Shown here: positions 7,516-13,694 of the stretch, in pieces
Position numbering within the stretch: position 1 is the first letter of the stretch
Layout: each line of letters starts with the position of its first letter
DNA from: Bacillota bacterium
Lineage (GTDB): Bacteria; Bacillota; Clostridia; Acetivibrionales; JAKOSZ01
Direction: 5' to 3'
Length of the DNA stretch: 18,164 nt
Assembly: GCA_029776555.1 (NCBI GenBank)
Contig: JAKOSZ010000179.1
Span: 1 to 18,164, forward strand
Position numbers and translations under genes: made by a program
Notes under the pieces: generated by a model
Seen by the model: the letters and a program-made list of their open reading frames with translations, nothing else
Told to the model about the DNA's origin: nothing
Databases searched by the model: none

Positions 7516-9309
7516 CTAGCCACCGTATACTTCCAGCTCGTTGATGGCATACCCCCACTGGGTTGCCCTCTCGGTTAAGTTTAACTTCACGTACCTTGCC
7601 TTGACCGGTGTAAAGGTTATGTCGTCAATGTTTCCGTCTCCGGTGGTGGTAGAGAAAACGTTGTACCATGTGTTCTGGTCCTCGGATACCTGGATGTAGT
7701 AGGATTTCCCGTAAGCCACGTCCCAGTAGATTTTTACTCTGGCTATATTCTGAGCTGAACCCAGATCCACGGAAATCCACTGCAAATCGGCATACTGGCT
7801 GTACCAGCAGGTCTCTTTTTTCCCATCCACGGCTTTTTCGGCTCCACGGCTGGCGTCGTCCTGGGACGAAGCCTGGGCGGTTTTGCCCAGCGCCAGGTTG
7901 GTGGTATTGGCCGGCGATAATATCTCAGCCTTATCCAAAGCTATGACGTAATTCAAAGAGCTGGCGTTTTTCTCGCCGGTTACCCTCACCTTGAGCACAT
8001 GGTAGCCCATGCTGAGTTCCGGGCTCTCGTACAGGAGGACGCTGTCCTGCCTGTCCTTTGAGAAGGTGTCTACCTTAACCTCGGCTCCCCCGTCTATGGA
8101 AATGGCAGCTATACCGTTGCTCACATCCTTCACGCCGTACAGCTTTATCTTCTTGCCGTAGAACAGCACGTTGCAGTAAGCATCCTGGCTGTTGGAGAAA
8201 TGGCAGTCGCCCATATACAGCGTGTTCCTGTTGGTGTAACTCCAGGTTCCGAAGTACTCAAACCTCGCGCTTCCCGTCCCTGTGGAGTTGTCATTCAAGT
8301 AAATGGTTTCCACCGGTTCAGGGGCAGGGGTGGGAGGAGTCTGATCCGGCGTACCGGGGTCCACAACCACAGCTCTGTCAATGGTGACGAAATAGTCCGT
8401 AGCCTTTTTATTTTTCTCCCCTGTTACCCGTATCTTAAGCACATGGTTCCCCGGCGAAAGGGTTGGACTTTCGTATATCAGGACATTGTCCTCCCGTTCC
8501 TTTGCGTAATAGTCCACCTTATTCTCTTTTCCGTTGTCGATGGAAACCGCGGCAATTCCGCAGTTAGGGGCGTTGGCGCCGTATATCCTTATTTTACGGC
8601 CGTTGAACTTGATCAGGGCATATGCGCCTGTTTCTTTTGACCAGTGGTTATCATCGCCATAAGCTCCGTCCTGGAACCCATAGCTCCAGTTCCCCACGTA
8701 GGAAAACTGGTTATATCCCGTGCCGGTTATGCTGTCGTTTATTACAATGGTCTCCGGGCTTGGAACGATTACCAGTCCGTGTTTTTCATCCCAGTGCACT
8801 TCCAGCTGGAAAAGCTCCGCTATAAGCTTGATAAGCTTTACGGTTTTCTTGTTCCCGTTCTGTTTAAAGACGTTGGTTTTATACTCCTTGCCGTTTAAGC
8901 TGATGGTCTTTTTCCCCAGGTCGATGACCACTTTGGTACCGCCTTTAACAATGGTAACCTGGTTGGCGTTGCCGTCATAGCTGAGCTGCGCGCCCATGCC
9001 CTTTGTTATGATATCCACCGGGATGATAATATTTTCCTGCTTTATCATGGGCATCGTCAGCTTCAATATGTCTTCGTCCTTGGCAGGCAGGTAGCTGGAG
9101 TAGTCCTTGGTTTTTTTCTTATACTCAATCAGTTCCTTTATGAGATTGGTCCTCTCGGAGGCCTTGCACAGATGGTTTGTCAGCTGCTTTATCAGCTGCT
9201 CCAGCTTAGTGCCCTTTACTGCTTTCGCCTTGTCGTTTTTGGCGTATACCGCACCGGACGATAGTATTAAAGACAGCGCGATTACGATGCACAGCAGTTT
9301 TTTCATCAT
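7516..9309 (-). CDS. Secreted multi-domain protein: copper-amine-oxidase-N-like domain, two beta modules, C-terminal F5/8 (discoidin) domain
   Basis: The 597-aa product starts with a signal peptide (MMKKLLCIVIALSL..., cleavage probably after VYA at 21-23). Residues 91-183 resemble the copper amine oxidase N-terminal stalk domain common in secreted clostridial proteins. Two related beta-rich modules follow (about 187-317 and 335-464), sharing motifs such as STGTG, GIAA-SID-G and HVLK-RVTGEKN. A Pro/Thr linker (318-333) separates them. Residues 470-597 match the discoidin/F5-8 type C fold (NLALGKTAQASS..., W511-SVDLG, ARYVKL, INELEVYG), often a CBM32-type sugar binder. No catalytic domain is visible. 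GAGGGAGG at 9321-9328 precedes the ATG. The gene lies 185 nt after rsgI on the same strand with no obvious terminator between, so it may be co-expressed or a sigma-I target. It probably binds a cell-surface or plant glycan. The ligand is not known. Confidence 0.82.
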   Translation of the reverse strand: MMKKLLCIVIALSLILSSGAVYAKNDKAKAVKGTKLEQLIKQLTNHLCKASERTNLIKELIEYKKKTKDYSSYLPAKDEDILKLTMPMIKQENIIIPVDIITKGMGAQLSYDGNANQVTIVKGGTKVVIDLGKKTISLNGKEYKTNVFKQNGNKKTVKLIKLIAELFQLEVHWDEKHGLVIVPSPETIVINDSITGTGYNQFSYVGNWSYGFQDGAYGDDNHWSKETGAYALIKFNGRKIRIYGANAPNCGIAAVSIDNGKENKVDYYAKEREDNVLIYESPTLSPGNHVLKIRVTGEKNKKATDYFVTIDRAVVVDPGTPDQTPPTPAPEPVETIYLNDNSTGTGSARFEYFGTWSYTNRNTLYMGDCHFSNSQDAYCNVLFYGKKIKLYGVKDVSNGIAAISIDGGAEVKVDTFSKDRQDSVLLYESPELSMGYHVLKVRVTGEKNASSLNYVIALDKAEILSPANTTNLALGKTAQASSQDDASRGAEKAVDGKKETCWYSQYADLQWISVDLGSAQNIARVKIYWDVAYGKSYYIQVSEDQNTWYNVFSTTTGDGNIDDITFTPVKARYVKLNLTERATQWGYAINELEVYGG

Positions 9310-9463
9310 AAAAATACCGCCCTCCCTCTTAACAGTAATGTCCGTTTTCCTCGTTCAGCACTTTTCTTTTGCCAAAACAGGTGAGTCAAGCCAGCGCTGG
9401 TTCGACTTCGTTGCTTCTGTTATATCTGTTCGAAGGGTTTGCGGTATTTTTGGTATAATGTTC

Positions 9464-9483
9464 ATTTTGTAACAATTTTGTAA
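9464..9483. repeat. Tandem 9-bp direct repeat with 11-bp period downstream of rsgI
   Basis: ATTTTGTAA occurs at 9464-9472 and again at 9475-9483, one helical turn apart, just after the rsgI stop. The rest of the gap 9310-9494 also holds a 10-bp palindrome, CCAGCGCTGG, at 9391-9400. Spaced direct repeats can be regulator half-sites, but no regulator can be named. I found no convincing sigma-A promoter in this gap. Confidence 0.35.
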
Positions 9484-9494
9484 TATAAAGCCGC

Positions 9495-11093
9495 TTATCT
9501 GCGCCTGCTGGAGTTTTTGCCGCTTTTTCCCGTACTTCTTCCGGCATTATCCCTCCTGTCGCTGTTACTGTTTTCACTGTTCCTGCTTTCGCTCTTCTGC
9601 CTCCTGTTTTCACCTTCGGAGGGATTCAAAAAGCTTATGTTCTGCTTAGAAAAGCTTATGCTCTGCAAGGACAGGCCTATGCCGCCGCTGGTTTCCCTGC
9701 TGGCAAAAATCAAACCGTAACCCTGCTTTCCCGTATAAACTCCTTCTCTTTCTCCTCTGCTGCCGCCCTTGTATACCCGGTCCTGATTGCGCTTCTCCCG
9801 CTGGTCCCGGTCGCTGTCCTTCTTCCGGCTCTCTTCTTTCTCCGGCCCTTTGCTGCCCTTATCTTTAGCGCCGCTGCTGCCTTTTTCCTCTCCCTTTCCT
9901 TTATTGGAGTCCTTTTCTTCCACCTTGCCTTTACCGGCGCCCTTTTCTTCGCCTTTGTTTTTATTGGAGCCCTTTTCTTCGCCCTTGCCTTTATTGGGAC
10001 CCTGCTTTTTGTCTTCTCTGTCGCTTTCCCGATCGCGGTTTTCCTGCAGCTGTTCCCTAATCTTATCCGTGACTTTCTGCAGGCTCTCTGAAACCCGGTT
10101 TTCCACCAACAGCTTTTGCACTGCTGCCTTTATGGTTGAAACAGCATTTTCCGCCTTTTTGCCTTTCTCCGTAGACTTGTTCCCGCTGCTGACACCCTTT
10201 TGGGCTTTTTTCTCATCTTCTTCATCCTTCTTGTTCGTATTGTTTTTTAACTTGTCCTTAAGCTCCTGGAGCTTTTCCTTGTATTCATCGACCTTGGACT
10301 TGATATCATCTTTCCGGGAGTCTATATCCCTGGTCTCCTCTTTCTCCTTCTTGCCGGAGTCGGGCTTTTTCATCTCTTTTATGGCTTCCTTTATGACCTC
10401 GCCGAGAGAGCTGTTCTCCTTAACTTCGGGGTACTCTTTTTCCAGTTCCTTCACCAGCACAAGATCCCCGGGGGTAATGCCCAGGTTCTTTGCCTCCTGT
10501 CGGCTTTCCAGGCTTATGTCTTTTACTATAAGCTCAGGGGGCGGAGCAGCATTATCAGGCTTTTCAGTATTCAGCTTTTCTGGAGCCTTGTTTTCAATTA
10601 CCCGCTTTACCTGGGAAGCCTTTTGGTTGTTCTTGCTGGCAACGGTTATGAGGACATCGCCGGAAAGGTTTTTGTCAATATAACCCTCTTCCATGGCGCT
10701 CTTTAGCAGGATGGACACCCCGTTGGCCACGGTTTTGTTTTTGAAGCTGCCCGCCGCCAGGAGTTGCTTCCCTTCCTCATTCAGCCCTTCGGCCTTGATG
10801 ATCCTGTCAAAAACGTTTAGGGTAAACTCCACACTGGGGTTAATGTCTATGTTGACATAACTGTAGGGCTCACTGTAAGCATACCCAGCTATGCCAATGC
10901 CTAAAACTATTACAAAGGCCGCAGCTATTGACACCGTGCGCATGAGCCTGCCGTAGTCAGCTTTAGCCAGGTGCCCCAGGTCAACCTCACACCCCACCTC
11001 TATTTGTCCGCTATTTCTCATCTTTATAAACCGGCCCTTTTGGTCCAGCACCACAGCGAAGTGTTTGCCCACTTCCATTACGACGCCCTTCAT
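9495..11093 (-). CDS. rsgI: Anti-sigma-I factor RsgI with long disordered extracellular tail
   Basis: RsgI holds sigma-I at the membrane until an envelope or polysaccharide signal frees it. From the ATG at 11093 the protein has 532 aa: a cytoplasmic RsgI N-domain (about 1-50), one membrane helix (53-72), and a conserved juxtamembrane extracellular domain (about 76-170) containing NIDINPSVEF. The Asn85-Pro86 bond there corresponds to the autoproteolysis site described for RsgI proteins. Residues 170-532 are highly charged and probably disordered, with coiled-coil-like stretches (about 260-290) and four 10-residue repeats (about 367-406). A less polar patch lies at 456-491. No carbohydrate-binding module is visible, unlike many RsgI proteins of cellulolytic clostridia. 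I chose 11093 because GGGGGTG overlaps the sigI stop just upstream. Starting at 11138 would overlap sigI by 41 nt and precede the conserved domain. sigI lies 4 nt upstream, a typical co-translated pair. Confidence 0.9.
   Translation of the reverse strand: MKGVVMEVGKHFAVVLDQKGRFIKMRNSGQIEVGCEVDLGHLAKADYGRLMRTVSIAAAFVIVLGIGIAGYAYSEPYSYVNIDINPSVEFTLNVFDRIIKAEGLNEEGKQLLAAGSFKNKTVANGVSILLKSAMEEGYIDKNLSGDVLITVASKNNQKASQVKRVIENKAPEKLNTEKPDNAAPPPELIVKDISLESRQEAKNLGITPGDLVLVKELEKEYPEVKENSSLGEVIKEAIKEMKKPDSGKKEKEETRDIDSRKDDIKSKVDEYKEKLQELKDKLKNNTNKKDEEDEKKAQKGVSSGNKSTEKGKKAENAVSTIKAAVQKLLVENRVSESLQKVTDKIREQLQENRDRESDREDKKQGPNKGKGEEKGSNKNKGEEKGAGKGKVEEKDSNKGKGEEKGSSGAKDKGSKGPEKEESRKKDSDRDQREKRNQDRVYKGGSRGEREGVYTGKQGYGLIFASRETSGGIGLSLQSISFSKQNISFLNPSEGENRRQKSESRNSENSNSDRRDNAGRSTGKSGKNSSRRR
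9630..9667. repeat. 21-bp-period direct repeat inside rsgI
   Basis: AAAAGCTTATGTTCTGC (9630-9646) recurs with one mismatch at 9651-9667. On the coding strand it gives the duplicated peptide pattern around QSISFSK / QNISFLN in the RsgI tail, which suggests a small local duplication. Confidence 0.55.
9871..9990. repeat. Four tandem 30-bp repeats inside rsgI
   Basis: Four consecutive 30-bp units (9871-9900, 9901-9930, 9931-9960, 9961-9990) encode variants of the decapeptide NKGKGEEKGS in the RsgI extracellular tail. A partial fifth unit begins at 9991 with TTATTGG. The units at 9901 and 9961 are nearly identical, so copy number may vary between strains. Confidence 0.75.
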
Positions 11094-11097
11094 ACAC

Positions 11098-11805
11098 TCA
11101 CCCCCAGTCCACGAAACTGCGAAGGTATTCATAGTCACCGGTAGAAATTATTATCGCGGCTATTAAATATTTTCGAACTCTTTCTATCTTTTTTTGGGAA
11201 ATGCCAAGATTTTCTCCTATCTTAGCCAACGGGAGGCTTTTTTTACTCTTCATCGTTTCCACCAGGGAAGGATTTGAAAGCATAAACCTTATTATGTCCC
11301 CGCACATCTTCCGGCTTTTCTTGTGTTTAGGCGATTCTTTCACCAGCTGAAAAAAGTTTATCCCCCAATTCTCCAGTTCCTTTTTCAGCATCTCAATCTC
11401 AAGTTTCCTGTACTGGCTTAATTCCGCGCTGGCAAAGGCATCCGCAGCTTCCTCTATACCTAAATCCGGTATTCCCTCGTTTGTTTCTCCGTTTAAATAG
11501 TCCCGCATCAGTATGACCCTGCTGTGCTTCTTCTCTTTCCTGTAGTAGTCCTGAAGCCGCCTTTTAATCACATGGCGGGCAAAGGAAAGAAAGTTTCCCT
11601 TTTGGGGGTCATGCTGCTTTATGGCTTCCACAAAGGCCATCATCCCTATGCTCAGCTCATCATCCTGGCCATACTGGACATACCTTCCCACAGACTTTTC
11701 CACGCATGCGGCTATAAAAGGCTTGTATTCCTCCACAAACCTGGCAATCTCCTCGTTGTCGTTTTTTATTTTACCGATCCTGTCATCCAAGGGCGAAACA
11801 CTCAT
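11098..11805 (-). CDS. sigI: RNA polymerase sigma factor SigI
   Basis: A 235-aa sigma-70-family protein of the SigI branch. The region-2 part (about 20-95) includes YGQDDELSIGMMAFVEAI and FLSFARHVIKRRLQDYYRK, the core-binding and -10-recognising segment. The C-terminal SigI-specific DNA-binding part (about 130-235) has a helix-turn-helix in LPLAKIGENLGISQKKIERV. AGGGAGG at 11812-11818 lies six nt upstream of the ATG at 11805. SigI factors direct heat/envelope-stress genes in Bacillus and cellulosome or polysaccharide-degradation genes in cellulolytic clostridia. RsgI, encoded 4 nt downstream, is its regulator. A candidate promoter lies at 11907-11935. Such pairs are often autoregulated, and a CGAA-containing sigma-I-like element overlaps this promoter. 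Length and motifs fit the family well. Confidence 0.93.
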   Translation of the reverse strand: MSVSPLDDRIGKIKNDNEEIARFVEEYKPFIAACVEKSVGRYVQYGQDDELSIGMMAFVEAIKQHDPQKGNFLSFARHVIKRRLQDYYRKEKKHSRVILMRDYLNGETNEGIPDLGIEEAADAFASAELSQYRKLEIEMLKKELENWGINFFQLVKESPKHKKSRKMCGDIIRFMLSNPSLVETMKSKKSLPLAKIGENLGISQKKIERVRKYLIAAIIISTGDYEYLRSFVDWG

Positions 11806-11906
11806 TTGCAGCCTCCCTGGTCATGCTCCTGTTACCAGTTTGTCCAAAATTAACCCAGGTATAAAAGGAATACGGATTATTGCCGCCGTTTTGGGAATTC
11901 AAAATT

Positions 11907-11935
11907 ATAATATGTCACTTTATATTTATTCGCAA
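11907..11935 (-). promoter_or_regulatory. Candidate sigI promoter
   Basis: On the minus strand TTGCGA (11935-11930) and TATTAT (11912-11907) are separated by 17 nt, a fair sigma-A match about 100 nt before sigI. The sequence CGAATA within it, with ACCC about 20 nt further upstream (11956-11953), resembles sigma-I promoter elements (CGAA at -10, C-rich -35). Autoregulation is therefore possible. The spacing could not be checked against a reference. Confidence 0.4.
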
Positions 11936-11988
11936 CCGTTGGATAAAATTTCGGGTAATACTTAAGCTTCCCATGGCTTTTTATCAGG

Positions 11989-12023
11989 AAAACCCCAGAA
12001 CCTGGTTTGAACTGGGGTTTTTT
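11989..12023. terminator. Hairpin terminator at the end of the dehydrogenase/deoR/srlD operon
   Basis: AAAACCCCAG (11989-11998) and CTGGGGTTTT (12012-12021) form a perfect 10-bp stem with a 13-nt loop. It lies about 55 nt past the SDR stop. On the minus strand it is followed by TTTTCC. The T-run is better on the plus strand (12018-12023), so it may act in both directions. Confidence 0.7.
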
Positions 12024-12076
12024 CTCAAAATAAATTCCGTCCGGTATAGCGGAGGTTCCCGGTAAGAGCGGGCTTT

Positions 12077-12850
12077 TTATCTCATTTCCTGCCCGCCGGT
12101 AACATTTATGGCCTGGCCGGTCATGTACGAGGCATCGTCAGACGCCAGGAACACAAGTACGTTGGCAACGTCATCGTAAGTGCAGGCCCTGCCCAGGGGC
12201 ACCTGGGCCAGGTATTTCTGCCGCACCTGTTCAACGGTTAAACCCTGGTTTTTGGAGTACTGCTCCAACAGGCTGTTAACCCAGAGGGGTGAATCCAGCA
12301 GGTTTCCGGGGCAGATGGCGTTTACCCTGATGCCGTATTCCGCCAGTTCCAGGGCAAGGCTCTGGGTGAAGCCTATACCGCCGAACTTGGAGGCTGCGTA
12401 GGCCGAGTTTTTATAGGAACCCTTCTTGCCGGACTTGCTGTTGATCTGTATGATATTGCCCTTCCGGTTGGGAATCATGACCTTGGCCGCCGCTTTCGCG
12501 CAGAGGAAATAGCCTACAAGGTTAACCTCCATCATCTTTCTCCACTGTTCCGCGGGAAATTCGGTAACGGGTTTGGCTATCAGTATCCCGGCGTTGCTCA
12601 CCATGAGGTCCAGCTTGCCGAACCTCTCCACGGCGGTTTTTACCATGTCTTCTACCTGCTGCTCATTGGTAACATCCACTTTCACCGCCACCGCATCGGT
12701 AAGGCTCTCAGCCACCTTTTTCGCCTGTTCAAAGTTTATATCGGCCACCACCACCTTGCAGCCTTCTTTGTCCAGCCGGCGCGCCAGGGCTTCGCCTAAA
12801 CCCTGGGCCGCCCCGGTCACAATTGCAACCTGTCCTTCCAACCTGCCCAT
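12077..12850 (-). CDS. srlD: Sorbitol-6-phosphate 2-dehydrogenase-like short-chain dehydrogenase
   Basis: A 257-aa classical SDR. The nucleotide-binding motif TGAAQGLGEA is at 12-21. Asp37 after the second strand favours NAD(H). NAG is at 86-88, and the catalytic residues are Ser138, Tyr151 and Lys155 (YAASK). Stretches such as VNLVGYFLCA, IIQINSKSGK, KFGGIGFTQSLAL and the ending TGQAINVTGGQEMR are characteristic of the sorbitol-6-phosphate dehydrogenase (SrlD) branch, which oxidises sorbitol-6-phosphate to fructose-6-phosphate in the cytoplasm. A related polyol-phosphate or keto-sugar substrate is possible. I chose the ATG at 12850 because GGAGG (12859-12863) lies eight nt upstream. An upstream in-frame TTG at 12865 would start before that site. 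It is the last gene of the operon, 25 nt after the DeoR-type repressor, with a terminator after it. No sorbitol phosphotransferase gene is in view. Confidence 0.8.
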   Translation of the reverse strand: MGRLEGQVAIVTGAAQGLGEALARRLDKEGCKVVVADINFEQAKKVAESLTDAVAVKVDVTNEQQVEDMVKTAVERFGKLDLMVSNAGILIAKPVTEFPAEQWRKMMEVNLVGYFLCAKAAAKVMIPNRKGNIIQINSKSGKKGSYKNSAYAASKFGGIGFTQSLALELAEYGIRVNAICPGNLLDSPLWVNSLLEQYSKNQGLTVEQVRQKYLAQVPLGRACTYDDVANVLVFLASDDASYMTGQAINVTGGQEMR

Positions 12851-12875
12851 AAAACACACCTCCAATAGTCTCTTT

Positions 12876-13640
12876 TCACATTACGCAGACACCGCAGCGG
12901 GCCGCTTCAGCCTCCACCTCGGGGGGCAGCGGCTCATCCGCCACCCAGACGTCGATATCCTCAAGCCCCGCATAAGTGAAGGCCATATTCTTGTTTATCT
13001 TGCTTACGTCCATTAAGAGAATTACTTTCTTGGCCCTTTTTACCAGCTTCTTTTTAAGCTCGCACTCGTATATGTTGGACACGGTAAAACCGCTTTCTAT
13101 GGAAAAGCCCGATGCCGCCATAAAGGCAAGGTCAATGTTTATGCTGTCAAGGGAAGACATGGCCTCGGGGCCGGACACGGAGAGGGTGTTCCTGTTTACA
13201 AGCCCTCCCAGCAGGACCACCGAGAGCCGGGGCTTTTTAATCAGTTCCAGGGCGGTGTTGACGCCGTCGGTTATAATGGAATAGCTTTCATCCGGCAGAA
13301 GCCTGGCAAGGCACATCACCGTGCTGCCGGCGTCAAAGAAGATGGAGCGCCCTCTTTCCATGAGAGTTACCGCCTTTTTGGCGATTTTCATCTTGGCCTC
13401 CACGTTCTCCGCGGCCCTTATGGAATAGGCGTCTTCCTCCCCGGCAATCCTGGTAACCTTTTTCACGCTCACCGCGCCGCCATAGGTGCGTATAAGACGG
13501 CCCTCTTCCTCAAGGCTGTTTAAGTCCCGCCTTAAGGTCATGGCGGAAACGTCGGGGAAAATCTCCTTAAGCTGCTTAAGCTGGATTTCCCCCTTTTGCT
13601 CCAGTATTTGCATTATCTGCTTCTGCCTTTCGCTAACCAA
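12876..13640 (-). CDS. DeoR/GlpR-family transcriptional repressor
   Basis: A 254-aa regulator with an N-terminal DeoR helix-turn-helix (about 1-57; note TLRRDLNSLEEEGRLIRTYG, the family signature) and a C-terminal sugar-phosphate-binding DeoRC domain (about 78-235; FDAGSTV, ITDGVNTA, LLGGLVN, SGFSIESGFTVSN, LLMDVSKINK). Such proteins repress carbohydrate operons and release DNA on binding a phosphorylated sugar. The start is a TTG at 13640 supported by AAGGAGA (13649-13655) eight nt upstream, and the conserved N-terminus begins at once. It lies 54 nt after the E1 gene and 25 nt before the SDR, inside the operon, so it probably controls this operon. Its effector may be a polyol- or keto-sugar phosphate handled by the neighbouring enzyme (inference). 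Confidence 0.9.
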   Translation of the reverse strand: MVSERQKQIMQILEQKGEIQLKQLKEIFPDVSAMTLRRDLNSLEEEGRLIRTYGGAVSVKKVTRIAGEEDAYSIRAAENVEAKMKIAKKAVTLMERGRSIFFDAGSTVMCLARLLPDESYSIITDGVNTALELIKKPRLSVVLLGGLVNRNTLSVSGPEAMSSLDSINIDLAFMAASGFSIESGFTVSNIYECELKKKLVKRAKKVILLMDVSKINKNMAFTYAGLEDIDVWVADEPLPPEVEAEAARCGVCVM

Positions 13641-13648
13641 AGCCCCAC

Positions 13649-13655
13649 TCTCCTT
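13649..13655 (-). promoter_or_regulatory. Ribosome binding site supporting the TTG start of the DeoR-type gene
   Basis: AAGGAGA on the minus strand lies eight nt before the TTG at 13640. The conserved DeoR N-terminus (SERQKQIMQIL) follows immediately, so the rare start codon is credible. Confidence 0.65.
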
Positions 13656-13694
13656 TATTGCCCTTCCCTGCCGCCGGTGCTCTAGCTTCAGGGC

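Noticed and set aside
9871..9990. Regular repeats that could suggest a CRISPR array
   Set aside because: The 30-bp units are directly adjacent without spacers and are in frame inside rsgI.
9787..10683. Plus-strand open frame of 298 codons, rich in Ser, Phe and Leu
   Set aside because: It is the antisense of the Lys/Glu-rich repeat region of rsgI; its low complexity mirrors those codons, and it has no ribosome binding site or known domain.
11098..11138. Longer RsgI start at 11138 overlapping sigI
   Set aside because: The extra residues precede the conserved RsgI N-domain, and a ribosome binding site at the sigI stop supports the ATG at 11093.
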